In this document: one piece after another, positions 26,513 to 34,678 of the stretch | Numbering within the stretch: position 1 is the first letter of the stretch | Layout of the letters: the number at the start of each line of letters is the position of its first letter | From: Oribacterium sp. KHPX15 | GTDB taxonomy: Bacteria; Bacillota; Clostridia; Lachnospirales; Lachnospiraceae | NCBI RefSeq assembly: GCF_900107835.1 | Contig: NZ_FNRG01000004.1 | Coordinates: forward strand, 62,001-126,000 | Length of the DNA stretch: 64,000 nucleotides | Direction of reading: 5' to 3' | Program-made: the position numbers and the translations under genes | The notes under the pieces: generated by a model | The model's input: only the letters and a program-made list of their open reading frames with translations | Told to the model about the DNA's origin: nothing | Database searches by the model: none

Positions 26513-26813
26513 CAGCCGGCGGTCATCCATTCAAAAACGGGTCGCTTCGACGGAAAAATCTATAAAAGCTCCCCTAAGAACCACTAGGCCCTCGCCAAAG
26601 AAAGAATCCTGACGGATTCTTTTGAACCGCTCAAAGCCGCGCGGCTCCCAAGATTAAAAAACAAATCTTGGGCAGCAATGTCAGATATTTTCTTTATGAA
26701 AAATCTGACTTGGCGAGGGGAACAAGGAAAAAGGTATCCAAGTGGTTCTAAGGGGAGCTTTTATGATTTTTCTCGTCTCAGCTCAACGTTTTTGAATGGA
26801 TGACCGCCGGCTG
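26513..26813 (+). repeat. Large nested, branched hairpin element B (301 nt)
   Basis: The outer stem begins with CAGCCGGCGGTCATCC (from 26513) and pairs without mismatch for about 27 bp with the arm ending at 26813. The conserved bulge follows (CGCTTCG at 26543-26549 opposite CTCAGCTCAACG). An inner stem carries AGCTCCCC and TAAGAACCAC. Inside it CCCTCGCCAA (26589-26598) pairs with TTGGCGAGGG (26710-26719), enclosing a multiloop of at least three hairpins (AGAATC/GATTCT, CCCAAGATT/AATCTTGGG and 26680-26709). It begins 2 nt after the hom stop and lies between convergent hom and pgcA. Confidence 0.88.
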
Positions 26814-26843
26814 TTGTTTTTCTTGTGCCTCTGCTGAAATAAC

Positions 26844-26858
26844 CACCGGGGACGGTTC
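26844..26858. repeat. Half copy of the GGGGACGG palindrome
   Basis: ACCGGGGACGGTTC occurs next to the pgcA stop without its matching arm. It matches one arm of the palindromes at 8312 and 55223 and looks like a relic. Confidence 0.45.
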
Positions 26859-26859
26859 A

Positions 26860-28554
26860 TCATTCAATTTCATTTATGGATTCCAGTATTTCTTCTTTTA
26901 AGCGGCGGTTGACGGAGAGGGCTTTTTCCCTGGAGTCCTGAACCGAGTAAATATAGAACTTGATCTTGGGTTCGGTGCCGCTGGGTCTCATGGCAAACCA
27001 GGAACCGTTGTCCAGGAAGAATTTCATGGCATTCTGAGCCGGGATGTCTTCGTAGCCGTTTATATAGTCAATAATTTTAACTACCTTTGCACCCGCAAGT
27101 TCTGTAGGATGGTTTTCGCGAATGTATGTCATCATGCGCCCTATGCGATTGGCTCCCGCAATTCCCTCCAAAACAAGATTCGGTTCATCCTCGGCAAAGT
27201 ATCCGTACTTTTCATAAATCTCGCAAAGCACATCATAGAGAGTCTTCCCCTGCTTTCTGTAGTAGGCAGCGGCCTCAGCTACCAGCATTCCGGCGGAAAT
27301 ACCGTCTTTGTCGCGGATCTCTTCGCAGGCTGCATATCCTACGGACTCTTCATATCCGAAAAGATAGGTGTAACCGTTCTCATGAAGATATGGAATCTTT
27401 CCGCAGATGTTCTTGAAACCTGTAAGGGTCTCGAACATTTCCACACCATAGGATTTCGCTATTATATCCGAGAGAGTGGAAGTGACAATGGACTTTATCA
27501 TTGCTCCCTTCTCAGGAAGAGTGCCTGCAGTTTTACGGCCTTCCAGAATGTAATTCACAAGAAGATATCCTGTCTGATTTCCGTTAAGCGGGATGTAATT
27601 GCCTTCATCATCTCTGATCTCAATGGCGAATCTGTCCGAGTCCGGATCTGTTGCCATGAGAAGCTCTGCTCCAAATTCACGGCCATAGCGCTCGCTAAGT
27701 TTAAATGCCTTCGGATCCTCCGGGTTCGGATACCCTACAGTTGTGAAATCCGGATCCGGCATTTCCTGCTCCGGAACTATCTTCCAGTTCTTAAAGCCGC
27801 GCTCCTTAAGCATCTCACGGAAGGGTATGGATCCGGCACCGTTAAGCGGTGTGTAAACAAAAGGGATGTCCAGATCCAGCTCGTCACCGTCATGGATCTT
27901 CAGGCTTAAAACCTTATCAAGATACTCTCTGTCGTATTCATCGCCAAGAACTGTAATAAGACCTGATTTGATTCCCACCTCGTAATCGGATTTTTTGACG
28001 CCGGTCCAGATGTCGACAGCATTGATCTTCTCAAGCATGCCGTCCGCAACCTCGCTTGATACCTGGCAGCCATCCTCCCAATAAGCCTTGTAGCCGTTAT
28101 ACTCCTTTGGATTATGTGAGGCGGTAATGTTTATGCCGGCCTTCGTTCCGAGACGGTTTACCATAAAGGCAAGCTCCGGGGTTGGACGGAGAGAAGGAAA
28201 TGTATAAACCTTTATGCCGTTTGCTGCGAATATCTCTGCCGCAAGCTCTGCAAATTCCTTTGAAAAATGTCTAGGGTCGTGGGCGATGACAACACCTTTT
28301 TTCATGGCTTCTTCACCATGGGCTATGATGTAGTCAGCGATTCCCTGGGTGGCCTTACCTACTGTATAGAAGTTCATGCGGTTAGTACCGGCACCAACCT
28401 TGCCTCTGAGTCCGGCTGTTCCGAAAGAAAGATCCTTGTAGAAGCGTTCCTCCTTCTCGGTTTGATTATCTTTTATGGAAATCAGCTCCTGCTTTAACGG
28501 GTCTGTGTCCGGAAGTCTGTCCAGCCATTCTTCATATTTCATCTGATAGTTCAT
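26860..28554 (-). CDS. pgcA: Alpha-phosphoglucomutase/phosphomannomutase
   Basis: A 564-residue enzyme of the alpha-D-phosphohexomutase family, interconverting glucose 1- and 6-phosphate for glycolipid, wall and glycogen precursors. Active-site Ser146 is in NITASHNPKEYNG. The metal loop is ATDPDSDRFAIEI, the sugar loop includes GYEESVG, and the C-terminal phosphate site is FAMRPSGTEPKIKFY. The N-terminal LSFGTAGLRGKVGAG is typical of the PgcA subgroup. CAGGAGGC lies before the start. Length is normal. Confidence 0.95.
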   Translation of the reverse strand: MNYQMKYEEWLDRLPDTDPLKQELISIKDNQTEKEERFYKDLSFGTAGLRGKVGAGTNRMNFYTVGKATQGIADYIIAHGEEAMKKGVVIAHDPRHFSKEFAELAAEIFAANGIKVYTFPSLRPTPELAFMVNRLGTKAGINITASHNPKEYNGYKAYWEDGCQVSSEVADGMLEKINAVDIWTGVKKSDYEVGIKSGLITVLGDEYDREYLDKVLSLKIHDGDELDLDIPFVYTPLNGAGSIPFREMLKERGFKNWKIVPEQEMPDPDFTTVGYPNPEDPKAFKLSERYGREFGAELLMATDPDSDRFAIEIRDDEGNYIPLNGNQTGYLLVNYILEGRKTAGTLPEKGAMIKSIVTSTLSDIIAKSYGVEMFETLTGFKNICGKIPYLHENGYTYLFGYEESVGYAACEEIRDKDGISAGMLVAEAAAYYRKQGKTLYDVLCEIYEKYGYFAEDEPNLVLEGIAGANRIGRMMTYIRENHPTELAGAKVVKIIDYINGYEDIPAQNAMKFFLDNGSWFAMRPSGTEPKIKFYIYSVQDSREKALSVNRRLKEEILESINEIE

Positions 28555-28645
28555 GTTTGCCTCCTGTATCAGTTTTCTTTAAGCTTTATCATTACCGTTA
28601 ATTATAACTGATATAAGAAAGGATTTCGAGTCAGAGCGTATAATA

Positions 28646-28686
28646 AAAGCCTCCTCATCCGGGTTTTATTCCGAAATCGGAGGCTT
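28646..28686 (-). terminator. Terminator of bioY
   Basis: Read on the minus strand, AAGCCTCC (28679-28686 on plus as GGAGGCTT) and CGGAATAAAACCCG-type inner bases close on GGAGGCTTTTATT. It lies just after the bioY stop and before the pgcA start. Confidence 0.75.
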
Positions 28687-28700
28687 GAATACACTGTTTT

Positions 28701-29300
28701 TCACGCTGCATTTGCAGATCCTATGAGTCTTGCCTGGAAGAGGGTGTGTCTTAATGCAGGAGCGAGGATCAAAACCAGGACAATCTTTATTATGGTTGTC
28801 GGAATGAAGGGAATCACGCAGGCGGAGAGGGCAGCACCCAATGTGTTATGGGTCATGATCATAAACCAAAGCACTCCCACAACATAATTGAAAAGGGTAC
28901 CGGCAAGAAGGCCGGCAGTGGTCAATCCGTAATATATGGCTGCTTTTCTGTTTCCGACTCTTTCTCCTGAAATCGTCACTGCGAGTTCATAAAACATTCC
29001 TGCAAGAAGTGCCATAACCGGGAAGGAAATGATGAATCCCCCGGTTGGTCCCATGATGCTGCCGAGGCCTCCGGTAAGTCCATGAAACACCGGTACGCCT
29101 ATGGCTCCCAGAATCACATATGAAAGAGTTGCCATGAAACCGCGCCTGCTGCCTATAACTATGCCTGCAACCGGAACGATGAAGGTTTGCAATGTCATGG
29201 GGACGCCGCCGGGAAGCGGGATGTTAAACTGGCTCACGATTGAGATAATCGCTGTAAACAGTGCTATAAGACAAAGGTCAAGTGTTTTTGAGTTTCGCAT
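28701..29300 (-). CDS. bioY: BioY biotin transporter S component
   Basis: A 199-residue membrane protein with about six helices, the substrate-binding S component of a biotin ECF transporter. Characteristic segments are PLPGGVPMTLQTFIVPVAGIVIG and GPTGGFIISFPVMALLAG. I use ATG 29300, preceded by AAAGGAG at 8-9 nt; the longer frame to 29381 runs into the leader hairpin. No EcfAA'T genes are adjacent, so it probably shares energizing subunits or acts alone. Two BirA-type operators upstream support biotin control. Confidence 0.92.
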   Translation of the reverse strand: MRNSKTLDLCLIALFTAIISIVSQFNIPLPGGVPMTLQTFIVPVAGIVIGSRRGFMATLSYVILGAIGVPVFHGLTGGLGSIMGPTGGFIISFPVMALLAGMFYELAVTISGERVGNRKAAIYYGLTTAGLLAGTLFNYVVGVLWFMIMTHNTLGAALSACVIPFIPTTIIKIVLVLILAPALRHTLFQARLIGSANAA

Positions 29301-29335
29301 GATGTGGGCTCCTTTAAGTTTAGTGGATACAGGCC

Positions 29336-29491
29336 GGAAAATGCAAGGGATGTGCGCCGGCCCACGAGATTGAAAGTACATCCTGCTTGTGATGTCCGTA
29401 CCCGATCACACTGACGTGTGTCGTGTACGGACATCACAAACAGTCTGTTCTTTCAACTCGCAAGCCTAGGCACCCATCCCTTGCATTTTCC
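29336..29491 (-). other. Long hairpin in the bioY leader
   Basis: GGAAAATGCAAGGGATG (29336-29352) pairs perfectly with 29475-29491. Inside, CGAGATTGAAAG pairs imperfectly with CTTTCAACTCG, and 29388-29401 pairs perfectly over 14 bp with 29425-29438, capped by CACAC/GTGTG. The whole 156-nt structure lies in the transcribed leader between the BirA-controlled promoter and the bioY ribosome site. It has no T run. Role unknown. Confidence 0.75.
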
Positions 29492-29517
29492 TACTGTATC
29501 GATTAAATCACAATTTA

Positions 29518-29599
29518 TGGTCAACCAAGATTTTTTAACAGGTTAACTATATCTGTTATATCAACGATTGTCAACCCATTCCGCTTATATGGTTAACAA
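29518..29599 (-). promoter_or_regulatory. bioY promoter with two BirA operators
   Basis: On the minus strand TTGACA (plus 29569-29574) and TATAGT (29546-29551) are 17 nt apart. TTGTCAACC-N14-GGTTAACAA (29568-29599) overlaps the -35. TGGTCAACC-N14-GGTTAACTA (29518-29549) overlaps the -10. Both fit the BirA operator of biotin genes (TTGTNAACC and its mirror, 14-16 nt apart), which is bound by biotinoyl-AMP-loaded BirA. Confidence 0.85.
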
Positions 29600-29704
29600 C
29601 ATGGTTACTTTTATATTATCGCTGTTCCAGTCGATATATCGGATAGTGAAACAGGTGTAGTGTGCGTTTTTCCATCGAAGGAACGGTGGGGAATGGAGAT
29701 TACC

Positions 29705-30697
29705 ATGAGTGTAGATATGTCGTTTTTTATGCGTTACGGGACTGTTGGGAACTATTCCAGGACGCAGAAAATGAAGCAGAAGGTAGAGCGACGTAAAAAC
29801 GAAAGCGATTTTACTTCGAAAGAAGCGAAAACTGTAAAATATGACACCCGGACTACTTCCGAGAAGGTGCGGACTATGATCCGGTCCGAAGCGCAGAAGA
29901 TAGAAGATGCTTACAAGATGTCCGCTCAGAAGGAGGATTCCGACGAAAAGCTCACCAAGATCAGGACAAAATATATGTATGACGGCAATCTGTCTCCTGA
30001 TGAACTTGATTATATCAGACGGAAGGACACAAAACTGTATTCCGAAATCAAGGCAGAGAAGGACGAAATCAAAAACTTTGAGAAAAAGCTGAAGTCCGCA
30101 AAAACCAAGGAGGAAACACAGAGAGTAATTGCAGATGAAACCAATTCAGCTCTTAGTAAAGTCAATTCTGTAACCAACAATCCTCACATTTCCGAAGCGG
30201 ATAAGATGGCGGTATGTGCCGCGGAGTACAGAAAACTTGTGGCAAAACAGGAGATATTCAAAAAATTTGCGGAAAAGGGCGAATATGCAAAGCTTCCGAC
30301 GGATGCCGAAAAGCGTGAAGCCGAGCGTGAGATCATGGAGGCAAGAGAAGAAGAAATCCGTAACGCAGGAAGAACTGAGGAGGATGCGGAGGAGACTGAG
30401 GAGGACAGCTTCATTCATGAATCAGATGCTGAAATTGCCGAATCATTGCCCCATAATAGAAACCATCAGGAGCCGGTTTTCAAAGGAGTATCCCATGCCT
30501 CACAGGGCGGCGGTAACCCGGGCGGAAAGAAGGTCTCCGCAGATGGCACTAAGAAGGTTTATAAGAGTACCGTTGAGGCCGAGTCCACTCCGGAAGCCCT
30601 CAAGGTGAAACGTGCCAAAAGCAATTCCGGCCGTGAAAAACTTTACAACCCGGACAGCGAAGGAAGCACTGCAAGCGCTCATGTATGGGAGGCATGA
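29705..30697 (+). CDS. Hypothetical charged coiled-coil protein
   Basis: About 330 residues of an unrecognised family. There is no signal peptide or membrane segment. The protein is very rich in Lys and Glu, with likely coiled coils at about 20-45 and 100-240 (KAEKDEIKNFEKKLKSAK, REAEREIMEAREEEIRNA). An acidic stretch EEDAEETEEDS precedes a Gly/Lys-rich, probably disordered tail. The start could be ATG 29693 or 29705; GGAG at 29695-29698 favours 29705. It diverges from bioY. Composition hints at a scaffold or nucleic-acid-associated protein, but no function can be assigned. Confidence 0.65.
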   Translation: MSVDMSFFMRYGTVGNYSRTQKMKQKVERRKNESDFTSKEAKTVKYDTRTTSEKVRTMIRSEAQKIEDAYKMSAQKEDSDEKLTKIRTKYMYDGNLSPDELDYIRRKDTKLYSEIKAEKDEIKNFEKKLKSAKTKEETQRVIADETNSALSKVNSVTNNPHISEADKMAVCAAEYRKLVAKQEIFKKFAEKGEYAKLPTDAEKREAEREIMEAREEEIRNAGRTEEDAEETEEDSFIHESDAEIAESLPHNRNHQEPVFKGVSHASQGGGNPGGKKVSADGTKKVYKSTVEAESTPEALKVKRAKSNSGREKLYNPDSEGSTASAHVWEA

Positions 30698-30751
30698 ATA
30701 TTATTTTTGGCTTATATGAATTTTTGCTCTGATATCTCAAATGCATTTTCG

Positions 30752-30780
30752 TTGACAGAGTCTTAAGGCAAACATAAAAT
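30752..30780 (+). promoter_or_regulatory. trpEG promoter
   Basis: TTGACA (30752-30757) and TAAAAT (30775-30780) are 17 nt apart, just upstream of the T-box leader. Confidence 0.75.
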
Positions 30781-30799
30781 TATTTTAATTTAATAAATT

Positions 30800-31145
30800 A
30801 AACCGTTGAGGCGGAAATAAAACGGGATATGCTCTCACAGAGAGCCGGCGATGGTGAGAATCCGGCAGAATTACAGTTTCGCAAATGGACCGCTAAGGGC
30901 ACAATGAAAGGCATTTGATGGTTTTCCGAATGTAGTCAGAAAAGACAGGTTCGGAAATCCTGATATGATCTGATGTAGCGAAGGATCAGTTTTTTGCCGA
31001 GTATCCTGTGACGTAAGGCTTACGTTAGTAGCCGGAGATATGTTGGTATCTCGCAAAGCGCACATAGTATGTGAAGCAGGGTGGCACCGCGAAGAATATT
31101 CGTCCCTGGCAGAATCTTTTTAATTCTGCCGGGGACTTTTATTGT
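30800..31145 (+). promoter_or_regulatory. T-box leader, tryptophan type
   Basis: Stem I has the AGAGA bulge, then GCCGG and a GGTGAGA loop closing with CCGGC (30840-30875). The specifier is likely TGG (30886-30888) in AAATGGACC. The T-box proper AGGGTGGCACCGCG lies at 31078-31091. The terminator pairs GTCCCTGGCAGAAT (31102-31115) with ATTCTGCCGGGGAC (31123-31136), then TTTTA. Uncharged tRNA-Trp should bind and favour the antiterminator, turning on trpEG. The two elements, leader and structural genes, agree on Trp. Confidence 0.93.
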
Positions 31146-31276
31146 ATATCCCTAAATCCGAAGGATTCAGGGAAGTCGCCTAGCTTATAAAGCTGGTTTA
31201 TGAATCATCTAAAATCAAATGGTATTCTTTATGTTACATATTAGCGCAGCGAGATCTTTGAAAGGAGATTTCACAA

Positions 31277-32734
31277 ATGATCATTCCATCTTATGAAAAA
31301 GTAAAGCAGTACCAGAACGATGCAAGCTACAAATATATTCCGGTGGCCTGTGAGATACTTTCGGATTTCCTCACCCCCATCACAGCACTCAGAATACTTA
31401 AAAATGTTTCAGATCATGTTTTCATGCTTGAATCCGTTGAAGGACGGGACAAATGGGGGAGATTCACCTTTATAGGCTTTAACCCAAAGATGGAGATAAC
31501 CTGTCTCAACGGAGAGTTTAAGGCCGGTGGGCTTAACATTAAAACCTATCGTCCCGACGACTACATAAGACAGCTTCTGAATGAGTATAAAATGCCGAAG
31601 ATGCCCGGGATGCCGCCTTTTACCGGCGGGCTTGTAGGCTACTTTTCCTATGACTACCTGAAATACTATGAGCCGACTCTGAATCTGGATGCGGAGGATA
31701 CAGAGCATTTCAATGACATTGACCTGATGCTTTTTGACAAGGTTATCGCTTTTGATAATCTGAAGCAGAAAATAATGGTCATCGTTGACATGAAGCTTTC
31801 AGGCGGAGAAAGCGCCTATCACAATGCCGAGATGGAGATTGAAAATATCGTGAAGCTTCTAAAAACAGGTGCCCCGAAACAGGAGGAACCCGGCAGAATT
31901 CTCAGCGAAGTACGGCCATTTTTTGATAAGGAGCACTTCTGCGGCATGGTGGAAAAAGCGAAGCATTATATACATGAGGGAGACATTTTCCAGATCGTTC
32001 TTTCCAACCGACTTGAAGCAGACTATAAGGGTTCACTCCTTAATACCTACAGGATTCTGAGAACGTTAAATCCCTCACCTTACATGTTTTACTTTTCCAG
32101 CGCTGATCTGGAGGTTGCGGGGGCTTCACCGGAGACTCTGGTCAAGCTTCAGGACGGGGTTCTTCATACCTTCCCTCTGGCAGGCACCAGACCCCGCGGC
32201 AAAACAGAAGAGGAAGACAAGCGCCTTGAGGAAGATCTTCTTCAGGATGAGAAAGAGCTGGCAGAGCACAACATGCTTGTGGATCTCGGAAGAAATGACA
32301 TCGGCCGCATAAGTAAATTCGGCTCTGTGAAAGTAGAAAAATATCATCAGATTGAGCGCTACAGTCACGTAATGCACATAGGCTCAACGGTGCGGGGTGA
32401 GATAAGAGATGACTGCGACGCCCTTGACGCGGTTGGTTCAATACTTCCGGCGGGAACATTATCAGGTGCCCCGAAGATCCGCGCCTGCCAACTCATAAAC
32501 GATCTTGAGAACAACAAACGCGGCATCTATGGCGGCGGCATCGGCTATATAGATTTTACGGGAAATCTCGACCTCTGCATCGCCATCAGAATTGCATACA
32601 AAAAGAATGGAAAGGTGTTTGTTCGCAGCGGTGCGGGTATAGTTGCGGATTCCGTGCCGGAGAAGGAATACCAGGAGTGCATCAATAAAGCAGCGGCAGT
32701 GGTAACGGCGCTGAAGGAGGGCCAGGAGTTATGA
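31277..32734 (+). CDS. trpE: Anthranilate synthase component I
   Basis: A 485-residue chorismate-binding enzyme making anthranilate from chorismate with ammonia from TrpG. Motifs include IFQIVLSNRLEA, FPLAGTRPRGKTEEED, DLGRNDIGRISKFGSV and GTLSGAPKIRACQLI. The N-terminal region carries the usual Trp-feedback LESVEGRDKWGRFTFIG. AAAGGAGAT lies before ATG 31277. It overlaps trpG by 4 bases. The other trp genes are absent from the window. Confidence 0.96.
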   Translation: MIIPSYEKVKQYQNDASYKYIPVACEILSDFLTPITALRILKNVSDHVFMLESVEGRDKWGRFTFIGFNPKMEITCLNGEFKAGGLNIKTYRPDDYIRQLLNEYKMPKMPGMPPFTGGLVGYFSYDYLKYYEPTLNLDAEDTEHFNDIDLMLFDKVIAFDNLKQKIMVIVDMKLSGGESAYHNAEMEIENIVKLLKTGAPKQEEPGRILSEVRPFFDKEHFCGMVEKAKHYIHEGDIFQIVLSNRLEADYKGSLLNTYRILRTLNPSPYMFYFSSADLEVAGASPETLVKLQDGVLHTFPLAGTRPRGKTEEEDKRLEEDLLQDEKELAEHNMLVDLGRNDIGRISKFGSVKVEKYHQIERYSHVMHIGSTVRGEIRDDCDALDAVGSILPAGTLSGAPKIRACQLINDLENNKRGIYGGGIGYIDFTGNLDLCIAIRIAYKKNGKVFVRSGAGIVADSVPEKEYQECINKAAAVVTALKEGQEL

Positions 32735-33312
32735 TTTTATTACTCGACAACTACGACAGCTTTACATATAACCTTTATCAGATGGTGGGCGGCATCGAGC
32801 CTGACCTTAAGGTGGTTCGTAACGATGCACTGACGGTAGATGAAATCAGGAATCTGAAGCCTGCCGGAATCATTATTTCACCGGGACCGGGACGGCCTGA
32901 AGATTCGGGAGTCTGCCCCGAAGTCATACGTGATTTAAAGGGCGAATTTCCAATTCTCGGAGTCTGCCTCGGAGAGCAGGCCATATGCATGGTCTATGGC
33001 GCCACTGTGAGCTACGCGAAGAAGCTCATGCACGGCAAGCAGTCTGATACAAAAATCGACTCCGACTGCCCACTTTTCAAAGATCTTCCCGAGGTCATCA
33101 AGGTCGCAAGATATCACTCCCTTGCAGTGGTGGAGGAAACATTGAAAGACACCGATCTGAAGGTCTGCGGCATCACCACCGACGGAGAAGTCATGGCTGT
33201 GGAGGACCGTACCAACCATGTCTACGGCGTTCAGTTCCATCCCGAGTCCATCATGACCCCGGAGGGAGAAAAGATTCTAAGGAATTTCATTGAGCTGACA
33301 AAAAAACATTGA
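32731..33312 (+). CDS. trpG: Anthranilate synthase glutamine amidotransferase
   Basis: A 193-residue class I glutamine amidotransferase feeding ammonia to TrpE. The triad is Cys79 (GVCLGEQAI), His170 and Glu172 (VQFHPESIM), all present. The residue three after the Cys is Glu82, where most TrpG proteins have His (GVCLGHQ); this is next to but not part of the triad. ATG 32731 overlaps the trpE stop (ATGA), so translation is coupled. A terminator follows within 10 bases. Confidence 0.95.
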   Translation: MILLLDNYDSFTYNLYQMVGGIEPDLKVVRNDALTVDEIRNLKPAGIIISPGPGRPEDSGVCPEVIRDLKGEFPILGVCLGEQAICMVYGATVSYAKKLMHGKQSDTKIDSDCPLFKDLPEVIKVARYHSLAVVEETLKDTDLKVCGITTDGEVMAVEDRTNHVYGVQFHPESIMTPEGEKILRNFIELTKKH

Positions 33313-33319
33313 CAATGTA

Positions 33320-33357
33320 AACCTCCGGTTGGATCATTTCCGGCCGGAGGTACTTTT
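33320..33357 (+). terminator. Terminator of trpEG
   Basis: ACCTCCGG pairs with CCGGAGGT around a loop, followed by ACTTTTAA. Downstream to 33562 there is AT-rich sequence. It includes an open frame ending RQRRV at about 33549 (MFCIPYLADYVKKEK inside) that may be a gene-end fragment. Confidence 0.8.
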
Positions 33358-33562
33358 AACTATACATATTTCTAAATCTAATACATAATTAGTATGCATC
33401 TAGACTTAATACATATCTCATAAATCATGGAATAATCGCCTCTCCGGAACGTGGGAAAGTCATGTTCTGTATCCCATATCTTGCGGATTATGTAAAAAAA
33501 GAAAAATATGTATCGGATGTGGTAACAATTGCCAGACAGCGAAGAGTTTGAGATGAGGAGGA

Positions 33563-34573
33563 ATGAACTTGGTCATCAATAATTCAAATGGTGCATGTTC
33601 AAAACCGAAATTATATATTGTGATTCCCTGTTACAACGAAGAACAGGTGCTTCCCATTACTTCGGATTTATTTCTGAAGAAGTTAAATGAGCTCATATCT
33701 CAGGGAAAGATCAGTGATGAGTCCCGGATTTTATTTGTTAATGATGGGTCAAGTGACGGTACCTGGAAACTTATTAAAGGGTACTCAGAAGCAAATGTTC
33801 ATTTCATAGGCATTTCCCTAAGCCGGAACAGAGGGCATCAGAATGCTCTTCTGGCAGGGCTCCTGGAAGCAATGGAATTTTGCGATATAACCATTTCCAT
33901 TGACTGTGACGGGCAGGATGATATCAATGCCATGGACGAAATGATCGAAAAATATTCACAGGGCTATGAAGTAGTTTATGGAGTCAGGTCTAAGAGAGCC
34001 GATGATTCTTTTTTAAAAAAATTCTCAGCAGAAAGCTACTATAAAATGCTCGATACAGTAGGCGGGGTTGAGGTCATTTACAACCATGCAGATTACAGGC
34101 TCATTTCCAAAAAGGTTCTGAGGGAGTTTGCGAATTTTCATGAGGTGAACTTGTTTCTTCGCGGCCTGATTCCATTGGTAGGTTTTCCCAGTACCGTTGT
34201 TTACTATGAAAGGCACGGAAGAATGGCCGGAAAGAGTCATTATCCATTGTCAAAGATGCTGGCTCTTGCCTTTGACGGAATTACCAGCCTTACCATAAAA
34301 CCTATCAGAATCATCATCGGATTTGGATCGCTGGTTACCTTTATTTCATTCCTTGGAATTGTCTGGGCAGTTATTGGATTCTTTAATGGCAGCACTGTAG
34401 CCGGCTGGGCGAGTCTGATATGTCTCATATGTTTTTTTGGCGGGGCAAACATGCTGGCTCTTGGCATCATAGGTGAGTATGTAGGGAAGTCATATATAGA
34501 GGTAAAAGCACGTCCAAGATATATAATAAGTGAACGGACGTATACGGAAACTGTTTCAGAACCGGATAGTTAG
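33563..34573 (+). CDS. GT2 glycosyltransferase, bactoprenol-glycosyl type
   Basis: A 336-residue GtrB/DPM1-like family 2 glycosyltransferase. The GT-A domain (about 15-235) has VIPCYNEEQVLP, FVNDGSSDGTW and SIDCDGQDD (metal-binding D-D). Two hydrophobic helices follow at about 250-275 and 283-305. Relatives move a sugar from a nucleotide donor to undecaprenyl phosphate for export and surface glycosylation. GAGGAGGAATG provides the ribosome site. The neighbouring large membrane protein fits a lipid-sugar-using transferase, suggesting a two-gene surface glycan modification unit. Confidence 0.9.
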   Translation: MNLVINNSNGACSKPKLYIVIPCYNEEQVLPITSDLFLKKLNELISQGKISDESRILFVNDGSSDGTWKLIKGYSEANVHFIGISLSRNRGHQNALLAGLLEAMEFCDITISIDCDGQDDINAMDEMIEKYSQGYEVVYGVRSKRADDSFLKKFSAESYYKMLDTVGGVEVIYNHADYRLISKKVLREFANFHEVNLFLRGLIPLVGFPSTVVYYERHGRMAGKSHYPLSKMLALAFDGITSLTIKPIRIIIGFGSLVTFISFLGIVWAVIGFFNGSTVAGWASLICLICFFGGANMLALGIIGEYVGKSYIEVKARPRYIISERTYTETVSEPDS

Positions 34574-34678
34574 TAGTCTGTCTATCCGATAGAAACGTAA
34601 AAGAACTCCGGTTTACATATGAGCTTTAATATCTTAATCTGATTGTCAGATATAAAAGCTTATGCAGAACCATAACAG

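Noticed and set aside
27109-27909. 266-codon plus-strand ORF over pgcA
   Set aside because: Antisense shadow of phosphoglucomutase, with no motifs of its own.
30871-31065. 64-codon minus-strand ORF in the trp leader
   Set aside because: It lies within the T-box RNA and reflects that structure.
33395-33549. Small gene upstream of the GT2 glycosyltransferase
   Set aside because: The frame ending RQRRV looks protein-like but has no ribosome site and only about 30 codons after its ATG; it may be a gene-end fragment and is only noted with the terminator entry.
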